Below are positions 45,297 to 57,680 of a DNA stretch of 64,000 bases, one piece after another. The notes beneath the pieces were generated by a model, which saw nothing but the letters and a program-made list of their open reading frames with translations, searched no databases and was not told the origin of the DNA. The DNA is from Psilocybe azurescens (Eukaryota; Basidiomycota; Agaricomycetes; Agaricales; Agrocybaceae): the NCBI GenBank assembly GCA_023853785.1, contig JAJIRX010000590.1:558001-622000 (forward strand), written 5' to 3'. Position numbers and translations under genes: made by a program. Every line of letters starts with the position of its first letter. Within the stretch, counting starts at the first letter, position 1.

Positions 45297-47287
45297 TGAG
45301 GCAGAACTTTAGCAACAAGTGCATTTAGTAACGAGAGCGCAATCTTATACCAGAAACCGGGCCGGATCTAGATGAGATGTCCATTCTGATTATCCGTTGA
45401 CTGGTAGACGTTTCTTTTCCATATTGGACCTGTTTCACTGTGAAGATCAGTGCAGCATTTGCCATGAGATTTTCCAGATTCAATGTGATTGTACATATCC
45501 TAACTGATGAGGAGAAATGAAAGTCATCCTCTTGCATTTCTCAGATTCTGCCTTGCATTCGGAAAAATCGCCTTTGAAACCGCCATTCGTCTGTGGCCTA
45601 TCAATAGCTTACAACACCGTACGATAGGACGGGAGGCATTGAACAGCAGTAACGCTGTAAACAGATCGACGTTAAAAATGTCCTGACGTATCTAAATATG
45701 CAATTGAGAGCTCATTGAAAACATCTGTAGAGTGGCAAAATTAATTGAGGGCCTGAGGGCCTGTATGTCACACACGAGGTAGCCAGGATTCATTTGGGAC
45801 GGGCACGTTTCGGATGGCACATGAATTGGAATATTAGATTTAAATGTGCTTTTTTAGATGCTCGATAACATTTCTATATCTCAAACTACAGATGCGTTTC
45901 AGAATGCTGGATGATATTACTGATCTGTGTTCAAGAATCAAGATAGTAAATATAGCATTCTAGTACAGCATTGTTAGTAAAGCTCAACTTATTATGGGAA
46001 CCATGCATTGAAGCCAACACTCCAGTGCGCTAGTCTCTGAACAAACACAGGTACCTGTTCGGAGCACATGTTCAACCTCGATTGAGATAGTACGAGCATA
46101 CTATCCTCGGGCCGGATTAAATATAACAACAAGGGTTGATGAACTGCAACACAGTAGACGAACTGGGATCGTATACTTTTGACATTGAATTATAGTTACC
46201 CGGTCGAAGAAGAGCTCGTAGTTATCTTCTACAATGGCATCTTATTGAAGGGATTTGATATAGATTGAAAGGGTGCGGTTAGTCTAGGAAGAGAGGGATT
46301 CAAGAAATAAAACGTTCCAGCAACCACTGGGAGCGCCAGTTGACCGTTGCGTTGCGGCACGTTGCGGTTAGGAGCTTGAATAATATGGTAAGAGTTTGAA
46401 ATCACGAGCCGGGTTCATATACGTCTGCCGCCTCCACCGGAGGTATCATTCGATTAGTCTTGATGGTCAGGTACAAATTACGGATATCCCCGCCTTGCTT
46501 TTGGATGACCACTTAATTGCGTGAGAGAGCTCAATGGTAATTCATAAGCTTTCATCAAGTTTTATGACTCAAGACTGATGTTATCTGATGTCCTCTACAA
46601 TCACCCAACATACGCTTTATGGCCCGAGAGTCTGAAATCGAAACACTCTGATGTGACAGATGGTCATTAGAATCTTATGTCAGAAATGATTCCATCAAAA
46701 GACTACTTAACACAATAAGTCGTAGTTTCAGGCAAGCTTCGTGTTCGTGCAAGAAAGAAGGGAAATCTTGAAAATGAAAATGGAAATATTCCGCGCTTAG
46801 TACATTGTCTCCGATGTTCGTTATTCTGCTTTTATCCGTTATTGGACCAACCAGATGCGCTACTGTCAACATCACGTGTATGTGACCTCCTGTGTGACTC
46901 ACTGCTGTTTCCACACCCGACCATGCTGTTGACTTACTCTTGTGCTTCGAAGTCACTTCATATTTCCGGCGGGGCAACTTTTTGACATAGTTTCTTCAAA
47001 AATTGTTTCCAACAAGTCATTCTTATTTCAATGAAGCAACTTTTGGTGCAGCCAAAATTTTATTTAACCAAGATTTGAGTATGCCCCAAGGGATTTACAT
47101 GTTTTCCAGTGATTTTGTCACGCAATGATCATGTGATGTAGACACAAGCGCATGTCCTCTACCTTATACATAGCGAATGCATCGAGTAATGGACTATCTA
47201 AGTACATATCTATATTACTTAAGTACGTTTTATGTTCTGAGCTATCAAATGTGTAAATGACGCACATTCCTGGTATGGTTTGTCATT
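45297..47287. other. intergenic within GTPase array
   Basis: 2 kb with no supportable gene. A 100-residue minus frame at 46675-46977 has no features. The DNA is AT-rich and may be decayed mobile sequence. Confidence 0.5.
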
Positions 47288-48297
47288 TCATTGGGGCCGC
47301 TGAAGACCCGGACGACGCCTGTATGCCCTCCGGACACTTCTGACAGGGACAGCCCAGACAGAGAGGAGCTCTCTTGCGGCCTTCCATGCGCGCGTCTGAC
47401 GTATAGATAACTTCCCGTCGACTAGCTCCCGCTGAATATCTAAAATAGGCATATCCTCAACCTGGAGGCGCTCCAAGAGGGCGTTGACTACTTTCCGAGC
47501 CTGAGCTGAATCGTGTTCGTTGACTTTGAAGACCTGGGCTCCCTTATCGATCATATTTTTCCAATAGTTGTCTTTGAGGCGTGATTCGCGTTTCTCCACC
47601 AAATCAGGACACAGTCTGTTCGCCTTCGTGATGGCTATAGCAACTTTGCTCAGTGTATTTATCCCGCATATGTCGTTGAATACAACGAGACTTTTTCTTG
47701 CGGTTCCCGAGAAGCGGTCGATCGATATGTCGTGGAGATATATGAGGCCACCCAAGACGACTTTGTCGCGATATCTGGGTTTAAGATGAGTATTCGATAT
47801 AAAATATACCGTAACGTACTTACGATTGGCCTAGCCATGTTCCGATTTGTTTTAATATGACTGGACCAGGTATGTAGGTATCGTCAAAACTCGGGGTATC
47901 AACCAAAATGAGGCGGCGGTCTTTGAGCCATTCAAAGCCGGGAAATATGGTGGGCTCGACTTCAACGGCGACGATGCTGGTGGTACAGGACTCCATCTCA
48001 TATCCGACGACCATGACATTCTGTCCTAAGACTGCGTTTATAAACTGAAGAAGAAGCAAACATGTCATCCGAAATATAGAAAGAACTTGTAAAGTTTACT
48101 CAATGCTGATGCTTACGCTGCTTTTCCCAGAGCCAGTTAGGCCCATAACACTAAGACTGACGGTCAATAATGTATATAAGTAAATGAGGGAGGGTTTCTT
48201 ACAGTATCACAACGTCGTCCGTACTCGGCACAGCGCTCGTAATGCTTGCTGGAGAGACAAGCCCATGCTGTAATGTTTCTGAATTTCCGGATGGCAT
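47288..48297 (-). CDS. AIG1/septin-like P-loop GTPase unit 3, intact
   Basis: Exons 48297-48203, 48150-48117, 48044-47824 and 47774-47288; total 837 nt, 278 residues, fully in phase. N-terminus MPSGNSETLQHGLVSPASIT, Walker A VMGLTGSGKSS, FINAVLGQNVMVVGYEMESC, G3 LVDTPSFDDT with Ser where Gly is expected, then GGLIYLHDISIDRFSGTA, G4-like AITKANRL and MIDKGAQVF. It ends in a basic segment (PVRSVRRAYRRRPGLQRPQ). The G3 change may alter hydrolysis. The exon pattern (Walker A on its own 34-nt exon) is shared by all units, showing common origin. Confidence 0.85.
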
Positions 48298-48881
48298 ATT
48301 CGACAAGAGATAGATGTTTTTAACGCTCTTACCCTGGGTGCGCTCAATGACCAGAGTAGAGGTTTATGTACAGTAAAGGTGTTTTCAACTTTTGTAGAAG
48401 CTATATCACAATACAAATCTCCGATATGGCACGCTTCTCATCGTATATCTTTTCATTGACTAGCCGCATTCACCCTAACAACATTGCACCTCGATCGAAA
48501 AAGCCGAACTGGGACCCGATACCCATAGCCGCACACTATACGAGCCTTACTATCGGATTGAATAGTATTGGAATGCACAAGAGGTGTGCAAATGCTCATT
48601 GAGTCCTCAAGGCCGATCTGAAATGAAAGTTAACCATGTTTCAAGCACTGCCCCGAGTTCCATGAGGCAGTTCTAGGCTTAAATCGCGTTTTTTTAAAAG
48701 TCGAAATCGTCTCATAACCAGCCAAGAATATCATCCATACTGTATGTAGAAGATCAGAGCCTGGATAAAAATGCATAGGTAGATCTCTTAGGTGGAATAC
48801 TACATGTACTGTACAGGGTGTCGACGTTTATAATACTGTGCGCTTCATTTTTACTATAAGGCTTCTCGCATTAACTTGTAC
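48298..48881. other. intergenic within GTPase array
   Basis: About 580 nt between units 3 and 4; nothing recognised. Confidence 0.5.
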
Positions 48882-49846
48882 CTAAAATTCGAATGGAAAT
48901 ATTCTGTGAAGAAACCTCTTCAACCGGGCCATGTGTTTCAAAGTTTGCTTTCCTACCCCTGTCTTGCTGAGCGACTTGTTGTCATCGATTATCTCGTGTT
49001 GAACTGCTAGAAGAATGCCTTCTTCGAATCGTTCCAGTATAGCATTGATCAGCGAGGCCGGGGAGGAGCCACCTTCGTCGATACGGAAAGCCTGCGCTCC
49101 CATGTCCACCATGCTCTTCCAATGAACTTCTTTCAAACGCCGAAAGCGCGTCTCTGCTTCATTGGGGGAAAGCCTATTCCACTTGGTTGCCACTAGAACG
49201 ACATTTTTGAGCCCATCAACACCACAAGCCTTGTTCAGCATATCCAGACACCTCTTCGTAGCGCCGGAAACACGATCGAGAGATATATCTTGGAGATATA
49301 TGACTCCCCCAGTAACAGATGATCACGATACCTTTTTATTATCGTAAAGATGTCAATTGTAATCGATATTTGACACCAAACTCACGACTGCTGTAGATAT
49401 GTAACTATCTTCTCTAGAACATCCCAGTCGTAAAGGTCGGTACTGTCGAACCCTGGAGTATCGACTAGGATCAAACGACGGTTTTGAGGCATTCGCGTCG
49501 GAACGGAATTTGAGAAGAATCGACTACTGCGGTAAAAATTTCGGTAGTGCAGGATTCCTGTTCATGGCCGACCGTCATTTGAATGTCATTGTGTTTAAGA
49601 AGGGCATTGATGAACTACAGAAACACAGAAGACACTGTCAGACGATTTAGTACTGTTTTAACAGTTGGAAACATACGGAGCTTTTTCCACAACCAGTAGG
49701 GCCAACAACGCTGTAATTGAAATTATCGTTATAGGGTCATTGAAATCAACACAGACACATTCGTACGGGATCACGATATCCCGCTGAGGATCATTAGGAC
49801 TTTCTCGAGGGGACCGTTTGCCTGAAACTGGCTTGTTACGTGGCAT
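48882..49846 (-). CDS. AIG1/septin-like P-loop GTPase unit 4, frameshifted
   Basis: Starts MPRNKPVSGKRSPRESPNDP, then DIVIP and Walker A VVGPTGCGKSS, FINALLKHNDIQMTVGHEQE, G3 LVDTPGFDS, GGVIYLQDISLDRVSGAT, G4-like LVATKWNRL, MVDMGAQAF and ERFEEGILLAVQHEII, ending HRIFPFEF. Two breaks exist: a three-T run on + (49509-49511), where a fourth would restore SSQNSVPTRMPQNRRLILVD, and a second near 49319 at the start of exon 4. Otherwise the exon layout equals the other units. Confidence 0.7.
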
Positions 49847-50967
49847 GAAAACTAATGTGGAAGAGGGGAAAATATACGCTGAGGGATGTAGCGATGACTG
49901 AGCTAAGTGGCCAAAGGGAGTCGAGACTCAGAGTGCGTGCCAACGCACTCAGACTCTTCATACCTTCATAACTGTGAGTAACGCCTCTCAGCTCCCACGC
50001 CGTACCACAGCCTGCTGGACAATGCAAGGCATTTTAGCAAGGCGTCTGAAGGCACAAGAGATACACCATGGGGTCTTGGACGAGCGCCCATAAGGGGCGC
50101 CCTCAAAGCACATTATTCATGTGGCTGCATGCTGAGTGTCAGGATCTCAGGTCTCATTAAATGTTGCGAGGTATCAGAGACGTATATTTAGAACTAACAC
50201 GACGCATATTCGAATGGTCGTCACATCCGTTCGTGTTGACCAATCGAGATCAAAACTCCAAATTCGGAAGTGCTTTTAGTCTCCGTTGAGGTTTAGATCA
50301 AACGCGTTTCAGGAGTCTATAGCACATTGGGAGTAATTATAGCAATTCCACAGTACGGTCCGATTGTCTGAACGTCAGTTCACTGAATAGGCCAAACTAA
50401 TTGACGCAAAGGGCCTATCTTGTGGCTCTCCTCTCATGTTGGAGTAGCCTTGTAGTCTTGTAATGTGCAAAGTCCACTGAAGTTTGATAAAGATATTGAA
50501 CTTGCCACGGCGGTGATTGCAAAACACGGTCTCAAGCAACATCGTACCGATCGCCCGTGGCTGGTCAGCTGACTTTACCGTCGCCCATGGATTACGTCGC
50601 CTGTTTGTAGTACCAGCCTCCGTTGTTCTTCGTCACTAGCGCACGGGACATTATCGACAGGACAGGACGTGTTCTCACTTTAGTCCCCTCTCCACAAATT
50701 GCCGACATTATTGTGCATCGGCAGACTCCGAAAAATCGGAGCATCATTGAGGATGGGAGGGCGCATATCTGATGATGCGTATGCATTTTTAATTGTGTTT
50801 CTCATTTACAGAGAGCTATGAGTTTCACTCTTGCCAATTCTGTAAGATAATTATGATATTTTAGAATACGAATATCGAGCCAAAAGTGATGGAATAGTAT
50901 ATATACACGGACTACGAAGAGTCTGTCAAGTAAGCGGTCGTGGCGCTATAAAAGTGGTCAGATGGCT
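49847..50967. other. intergenic within GTPase array
   Basis: 1.1 kb without a supportable gene. Confidence 0.5.
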
Positions 50968-52038
50968 TCAAAATCCCAAGAGATTTAGCAAACGTCGAGA
51001 GAATGGAATCTTCAACGCCTGTAGTTGCCTATGTAGGATTTCTAATTGCTTCTTCGCATCCTCAAGATTGTCCGGAGTGTCCGACGATTGAGATGACGCA
51101 AATTTCTTCTGCAGCTCCAGTACCTGCTGAAGAGTAAGACGTAACTCCATCCCTGCCTCAGTTTCAGGAACCATTTTCCTCTTCACCACTATCTCGCGTT
51201 GGATATTAAGGAAAACATTTCTCTCAAAGGTTTCCAAAATAGATTTGAAGAGCGTCGAAGCCTGGCCGGACGATACGGCGTCAGCAACCCGGAGGACACG
51301 CACCCCCTTATCGATCATGTCCTTCCATTGCCGCGTTTTAAGACCATGTTCACGTCTCGCTGTCTCGTCTGACCCGATTCGGCTCGTCTTTGTGAGGCCT
51401 ATGATGACATTTCCGAGTACATCTTCCCCGCACAGTTTGTTAAACATTACGAGGTTCCGCTTTGCAGTACCTGTGAAACGATCGGCGGAAATATCGTGAA
51501 GGTAAATCACGCCACCCAAGGTCCGTTTGCCATAGCTTGAATTTGTGATGAGTTTCTAATATCATTGACAACAATTCCAATGCTTACGACTCTTTTAACC
51601 ATTTCGCAATTTGCTGTAAGATTTCTACGTCGTCCTTGAAGGTATCATCGAAGCCTGGGGTATCCACCAAATACACCTTACGGCCGTTGAACAAGTTTAA
51701 GCGAGTACGGGGAAGTTTTGAAGGATCGACATGCTCCATCGAAATGTTGGAAGTACATGAATCAATCGTATGGCCGACGGTCCTGGTCTCTCTTCCGAGA
51801 ACCTGATTAATAAACTGTCGCATAAATCGATTACAATATCAGAAGAGTAGAACAGTTTGATAAGTTCGAAATTGTATACAGTGCTTTTTCCCGCACCAGT
51901 TGCGCCCATGACACTAAGATCAGCGTAGACCGTTAGAAATATTAACAAAATGAGCGGGATTTAAACTCCTTACGGTATCACGATGTCTGAGGAGCCGCCA
52001 GCATCAGACGCCGACTGCTTGACTTTGCGTGCCAACAT
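50968..52038 (-). CDS. AIG1/septin-like P-loop GTPase unit 5, intact
   Basis: Exons 52038-51974, 51913-51880, 51814-51588 and 51535-50968; 894 nt, 297 residues, in phase. MLARKVKQSASDAGGSSDIV leads to Walker A VMGATGAGKST, FINQVLGRETRTVGHTIDSC, G3 LVDTPGFDDT, GGVIYLHDISADRFTGTA, G4-like IGLTKTSRI and MIDKGVRVLRV. The C-terminus is a predicted amphipathic or coiled-coil region (LRLTLQQVLELQKKFASSQ, then EDAKKQLEILHRQLQALK) ending LLNLLGF, which could mediate dimerisation or membrane contact. Best model for the family in this window. Confidence 0.9.
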
Positions 52039-53058
52039 TGAGGGAGGTGTATAGCAATATGCGCGTTCAGTATCCAAGGTGCTACCTTGTGCGGGCAGTA
52101 CGGCAGGGTATCAATCAGTTATGGGGACTATATAGCTCACAGCGGGGACGACATACTTTAAAGGAATTAACACGGAGACAGATATGAAATAGTTGAGCTT
52201 GGGGCTGAAATGCATTTGTGTCATCACGGCCAAAACAGCGTTCGATCGGGAAATTAAGCTGACGGTCTCAATGCGACTTTGCATTTCCGTCTGAACATGG
52301 AGGAAAAGCCTGCATGATGGATTTCTCAAGGTTCTCGGAGTCTCGACTTCTTTCGAGAGGGAAGCCCCAGATATCGCGATTTGGGATATTCGCTCCCGGT
52401 GTCCAATGATCTAAGTATCAATAGTCAGCAGACATGTTGTTGTTTCAATATCGATGCGTTAGTTGGCATGCCATAGCGAGACCAACAACATAAATTCTGG
52501 GCGTTTGGATCTTCGCCACGCGGTGACCATGAAGTAATTGCGGCCTCTGGGTTGGTGCTCGTTTACATAGCGCGTAAGTGTTTAGGCGCAATCTAGATAT
52601 GTATCTGATTCATTGAGACAAGAGCATTGTATCTGCCGAGGATGACACCTTGAAGTCAGTTAGTTCATCGCAGATGCTCTTCTGTGCGATGTTATCATAA
52701 TATGCCAATCATAGAAAAGATCGTGCGTGTGAATGTGATCCCGGATGGCTGGCAGGCTTCCGGTAGTGCCGAGGTTGGTTGGTTGGTTGTAACAAGATTA
52801 CCAGTACGAACGACAAGAATACGCGTGGCACGATTGAATCTGCGAATGAAAACACAAGTCGATGCAGGTTGACGCTTCTGACTAGTAGTGTGAAATTGCT
52901 GTTTCGCGACACAAAACGCGGAAGCCTGACCTAACCTCCGTTGTCTGTATCATTATTTAATTTGTATATGGGTCTGACTGCATGAGGGTGTACTTGCTTC
53001 CCCTCCCTTCTCTCCGATATAGACTTCGACTGCCTCCAGAAACCTCCCTAGTCACCCA
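52039..53058. other. divergent promoter region between units 5 and 6
   Basis: Shared upstream region of two divergent GTPase genes. No gene seen; short frames at 52111-52329 and 52684-52912 are unsupported. Confidence 0.55.
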
Positions 53059-54522
53059 ATGGCCAACAAGCCCGAGAAAGTGGGCTCGAATCTTTTCTCG
53101 ATATTCAGGTTCGGTCAGAAGAAAAATAACAGCATGAAAAATAACAACAAGGTATATTACGTTGCATTGGGAGAAATTTGTGTTGTGTTCTGATAATTTA
53201 ATCGTTTTTTGATAGGTTCTTGATTCCTCAAATGACGCGCGTACCATCGTAATACCGTACATGCGGATATATTGCGTTGCTAGTATGAGATGCTGACTAT
53301 TGGCTATAGTGTTATGGGCGCAACTGGGGTCGGCAAGAGCACTGTACGTAGAATATAACGCTGAAAACGTTTTCTACACCTTATGATCTATTTTCCCGCT
53401 AGTTTATAAACAAAGTTGCCGGACAAGACCTTGCAACCGTCGGCCACGAGATCGAATCATGTACCGCCGAAATGCAGGCCGTCCCGATAGATTCTTCAGT
53501 ATTCCCTGGTTTCCCTTGGCTCAAAAATCATTCTCTATGCCTGGTAGATACTCCGGGCTTCGACGACACTAATAAAGACGACGTGGAAATTTTGGAAACA
53601 ATTGCGACATGGCTGAAGCGCTCGTAAGCGTGATGGTAAACTTTGGCAATGAAACTAGTACTCATTTTTCGTTATTAGATACACGTCAAACGTGCTCGGA
53701 GGGGTCATATATCTTCATGACCTCTCCATCGACAGGTACACAGGTACTGCGAAGAAAAATCTCAAGATGTTCAATGAACTCTGCGGGCTGGATGCACTCG
53801 ATAGTGTCGTTTTAGGGGCCACGAAGGTAAACAGACTTGTCGGGGATGCGGCCCCGAATCGTCTAGAGCGTTTAAAAGCAACCCATTGGAAACAGATGAT
53901 CGACCAGAAATCACAGGTCTTCCCAGTCTATGATGATCGGAACTCAGCAATCGAAATCGTCAAGGAAGTTCTGAAACGCTACGAAAAGAAATTCGAGAGC
54001 CGGCACTGTCTTTCTGACCCAACGCCGCAAGCCCCTCACCAAAATCCCGCTGAAATTGACGAGTCCGACGCCGGGAAGACTCTGCTGATTAAAAACCAGG
54101 CTCGCAATGACCAGATTACGCATATCCTTGAACAAAATCGGCCTGACCCCCAGAGCATTGAGAGCGACATCCAGCACGACACCAACGAGGCTCATCATAG
54201 TCCCAGACCAACTCGTGACGTCCCGCTCGATCAACAAATCACATCACTGGCGATCCAACATGAATTAGTAGACAAGGACATGATAATCCCGGAGACATCA
54301 GCAGGAAAAGAATTACGGTACACACTTCGGCAGGTCCTCGAGCATCAGAAGAAATTTGCTCAACTATCCGGAAAGGGAGTGATGGACGATCCAGAGGCGG
54401 CAGCCGAACTTGCAGAAGCGAAGAGAGAAATCGAAATGCTATCCAAACAGCTTAAGGAGTTAAAAAGTGCCTCTAGGGCGAAAACTCCTCGGCTTCTTGC
54501 ACCTACTCCCACAGGGCGATAG
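53059..54522 (+). CDS. AIG1/septin-like P-loop GTPase unit 6, intact, longest
   Basis: Exons 53059-53151, 53216-53256, 53310-53343, 53403-53623 and 53679-54522; 1233 nt, 410 residues. The only unit on the plus strand. N-terminus MANKPEKVGSNLFSIFRFGQ with an extra exon compared with units 2-5, Walker A VMGATGVGKST, FINKVAGQDLATVGHEIESC, G3 LVDTPGFDDT, GGVIYLHDLSIDRYTGTA, G4-like LGATKVNRL and MIDQKSQVF. A polar insertion of about 90 residues (around residues 240-330) separates the G domain from the C-terminal coiled coil (LRYTLRQVLEHQKKFAQL, AELAEAKREIEMLSKQLKEL). The basic tail SRAKTPRLLAPTPTGR may be a localisation signal. Confidence 0.9.
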
Positions 54523-56088
54523 ATCAGAGACAAACCAATGATACCGGGACGTATATGACTCCTTTATCTTGCTCGACGATCTCAGTCAAAATCATGTAGT
54601 TTGCACTCATAAATAGCTAATCAATATTCAGTAAACGAGAATGCGATTTGCGCACAGATAACAAACTAGTAACAAGAATTATTGATAACGTACCTTTGTT
54701 TGCCCGAAGAGATCGAACGTTAGGCTAGCACCAGATGGCAAAGGAAAATTGTCAGTGATGACGGCAGGGGTCTCACCTACGACTTTAGAGAAGACCGGTT
54801 GTAGGGACCCCTCGTCAAGAAACATCGGGCCCTGATGATTATAAACTTCGTATATTAGCGGTGCTTTCGAGTAACTTCAGAAAGATGTGCTAATATTACC
54901 GGATACCGGCATCAATTGGACGGTGCAGGACAGTGCGCGACCTTGCGAGCGGGGTGTCCACCTCGCTCACCTCGGCTCCCACCCTCCCGCACCCCACAAC
55001 CCCCTACAAGCCCTCCAACTCTACGACGGGCGTCACGTGGATTGTCAGGAGGGGATGAGGATTCTGTCTTTAGGTGTGGGTGTGAGGGCTGTGCTTAATG
55101 AGGTTGAGAGATGGTGGAGCGGGAGCGAGAGTATGCGGGTGAACCAACGTGTATTGCTGTGGATTCTAAGGGAGAAGCCAGAGTGGATATTCTGTTGGTT
55201 GAGTTGGATATGGGCAGCGTAAATGAATCACACTTGTGCGGTTGGCGGTACGGAAGGAGGTACATGCTTTGTATCTGGAGGTGCTAGTGCCTGGCAAATC
55301 GACGTAGCGGTATCAGCGTGGGTGTTGAACGAGTTGGTGAGGTGACGATGGGTGGCGGACATATCGCTGGAGCATTGCACAACCGCTTCAAGCGGGAAGC
55401 ACGAAAGGAAGAAGAAAACCAGCAGCGCCGAGCTACAGGTCGTCACAGTGCACACGGCCGTCAGGCGGCGGCGTGTACTAGAGGCGGCTCCGAGAGAAGG
55501 AGACGACGAGACGCGATGGCGACGGCAGGTGAACAGAGGTGTGAGCAGATGAACCAAGAGATGCTAGTATTGTAGAGGTGAGAAGAGCAATCAGGCCTTA
55601 GCTTCAGGCGGTAGCTGTAACGATTGGCTGACAGAGTGGCCGAATTCAGAATGAAACTGTCCTTGCTCAGTTTTAGTTTCACACGTGATGTGTTGGCGAT
55701 CACCAACCCTCCTTATATGGTAATCGCCCGACTTAGGGCAACGGGATGTTGCCTAAGTGAGCGCTCGAGGACGCGCTTATACGCGTTCTCAACTACCTAA
55801 CTCTAACCTCCGAGCCTAACATAGCTAAAGATAGTATTAAAAGATATTTAGGCGATCCCAATTGCCCTAAGTATAATAAATCTTATTTTTATCAAGCGCA
55901 CAACTAATAACTTGCGCCAATATGTAACCACTCTACCAAACCGTAGTTGAAGATTATAAATCACTATATACCCTTAACTTTTTACATGTTTTCATTTAAG
56001 GAAGGTGAGGCGGTGGGAGAGGAACGCCAGTTGCTGAGTAAGCGGCTAGTGATGCGAATCGGCACACAGAGGAACTCGAATGACGGGT
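54523..56088. other. mixed stretch: gene fragment, GC-rich patch, LTR-like end
   Basis: On the minus strand 54840-54690 reads GPMFLDEGSLQPVFSKVVGE ... NFPLPSGASLTFDLFGQTK before a good donor GTACGT; this looks like an exon but I cannot place it. 54900-55570 is markedly GC-richer with long open frames on both strands (55228-55557 on -, 54887-55222 on +), unlike the neighbourhood. 55691-55821 resembles a solo LTR. Confidence 0.4.
55691..55821. mobile_element. candidate solo LTR (131 nt)
   Basis: Starts TGTTGGCGATCAC and ends CGAGCCTAACA, that is TG...CA with imperfect inverted ends (TGTTGGC against TGTTAGGC read in reverse complement). I see no clear target-site duplication, so this is tentative. 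Confidence 0.25.
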
Positions 56089-57104
56089 TTAACGTATAAT
56101 AATTCGCTGGTGACTCATACAGGTAGAGGTACAGTTTATATAGCTATCGGGGAGTCCTAATGGAAATAATAATAAGATTAAGGAATGTGTAAAACAGGTG
56201 AAACAGTCCAACCTCTGCGCACAACGATCCAAAATCTCCCTGACGATATCTAATGCTGATGATGGACGACCGACTGAGAAGACCTGTGCTCCCCTATTAA
56301 TCATGCTCTTCCAATGTGGATCTTTTAGGGCCTCCAAGCGCCTCGTTGCCGTAACCCCGTCGACTTTTTCCGCTTTTGTGGCTCCTAGAACGACTCCATC
56401 GAGTGAATTCACCCCGCTGAGCGCATTAAACATGCTGATCTGTTTCTTCGCAACTCCTGTATACCGATCGTCGGAGATGTCATGAAGGTATATGACCCCT
56501 CCGAGGACCATTTTTCTCGCGTATCTGAGACCAAATATCATTAATCTTCTAATTTTCAAAGCTTGTCGGCACCTACAGCCCCTTCAGCCATTTCATAATT
56601 TTATCCATAATTTCTTCGTCGTTCTCGTAGGGGCTGTCGAAACCTGGAGTGTCGACCAAGTATAATGAACGACTTCGGAGCCAGGGAAAGCGGCGCAGCA
56701 ACTCAGGTGAAACATCTATGGAGACAGTCTGCACTTCCGTTGTACACGGGTCTTGACCCGCGCTAACTTCCGTACGCCTTTCATTGGCGGCCATGTTGAT
56801 AAACTGGCGAATGAGTAGAATATAGCGTTAGAAGATGTCTAAAAGGTTACATTCCACTTACAGTGCTTTTGCCAACACCAACTGTGCCCATAACGCTATA
56901 GTCGAAGGTCAGTGTCCCATGACGATAGCGCAATACATTCACAAATACAGGATCACGATGCCATGTGTGTCGTTCCCGACACAGCTCAGCAACTGTGAAC
57001 AAAAAGCATCTCATTATTACAACATGACTGTTCCAGGCGATGCATACCTTCACATTTCCAGACAAAGATGCAAGTATCGACGTAAAAAAGGATTTGACTC
57101 CCAT
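56089..57104 (-). CDS. AIG1/septin-like P-loop GTPase unit 7, intact but short C-terminus
   Basis: Exons 57104-57048, 56992-56949, 56895-56862, 56803-56577 and 56524-56089; 798 nt, 265 residues, all in phase. MGVKSFFTSILASLSGNVK, then DTHGIVIL, Walker A VMGTVGVGKST, FINMAANERRTEVSAGQDPC, G3 LVDTPGFDSP, GGVIYLHDISDDRYTGVA, G4-like LGATKAEKV and MINRGAQVF. The coiled-coil C-terminus of units 5 and 6 is missing; instead the frame runs through a hydrophobic stretch (SLILLLFPLGLPDSY) to a stop. A further unrecognised intron could exist there. Confidence 0.82.
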
Positions 57105-57680
57105 GTTAGACTTTGAGCAACCCAAGGGTGTCTAGCAGAGGTTGATTTCTATGTCGGCGAATAGGAGGGGAAGTATATACATCTACAGCTAATCAGTCTA
57201 ATATAGACACCAAATAATGTTGCCAACAACGAGGATATGCATCGAGGCTGCCACGTTTGTTCCTCCAAACACCCATTTCACAAATGACAATTGGCTGCGG
57301 TGTCACTCACAGATTGAATCTTGAGAGGCCTATTTTTGTTGTATGTACTGCTTACCGAAACTCGTTTAGTTCACTCCCCCCTCTAGTACCATAGTATATA
57401 CATGCTAGACTTCGGAGAGTGTGGTATACATACGAAAGACACGCTATCAAACTCGCCAATCACCTTATCAAGTGTCCACCAGACCTGACACACCTATTTG
57501 CATGAACACTGATCCCCGATCAATGATTAGTGATAGTACATGCTTTACAATCATCGTTCCCATCTTGCCAGTGTATACTCGGGAATTCTATTCCCGGCTC
57601 AATCGAATTTGGCATGAGTAGTTCCTTCTATAATTGTACATATACACTACATTCCAATGTACAGTATCAAGCTTCAATGC
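57105..57680. other. intergenic between GTPase array and DUF2235-WD40 gene
   Basis: No gene seen in this 576-nt stretch; it is the 3' flank of the DUF2235-WD40 gene and the promoter of unit 7. Confidence 0.55.

Noticed and set aside
46675..46977. 100-residue minus-strand open frame in the array
   Set aside because: No similarity to the GTPase units and no splice context.
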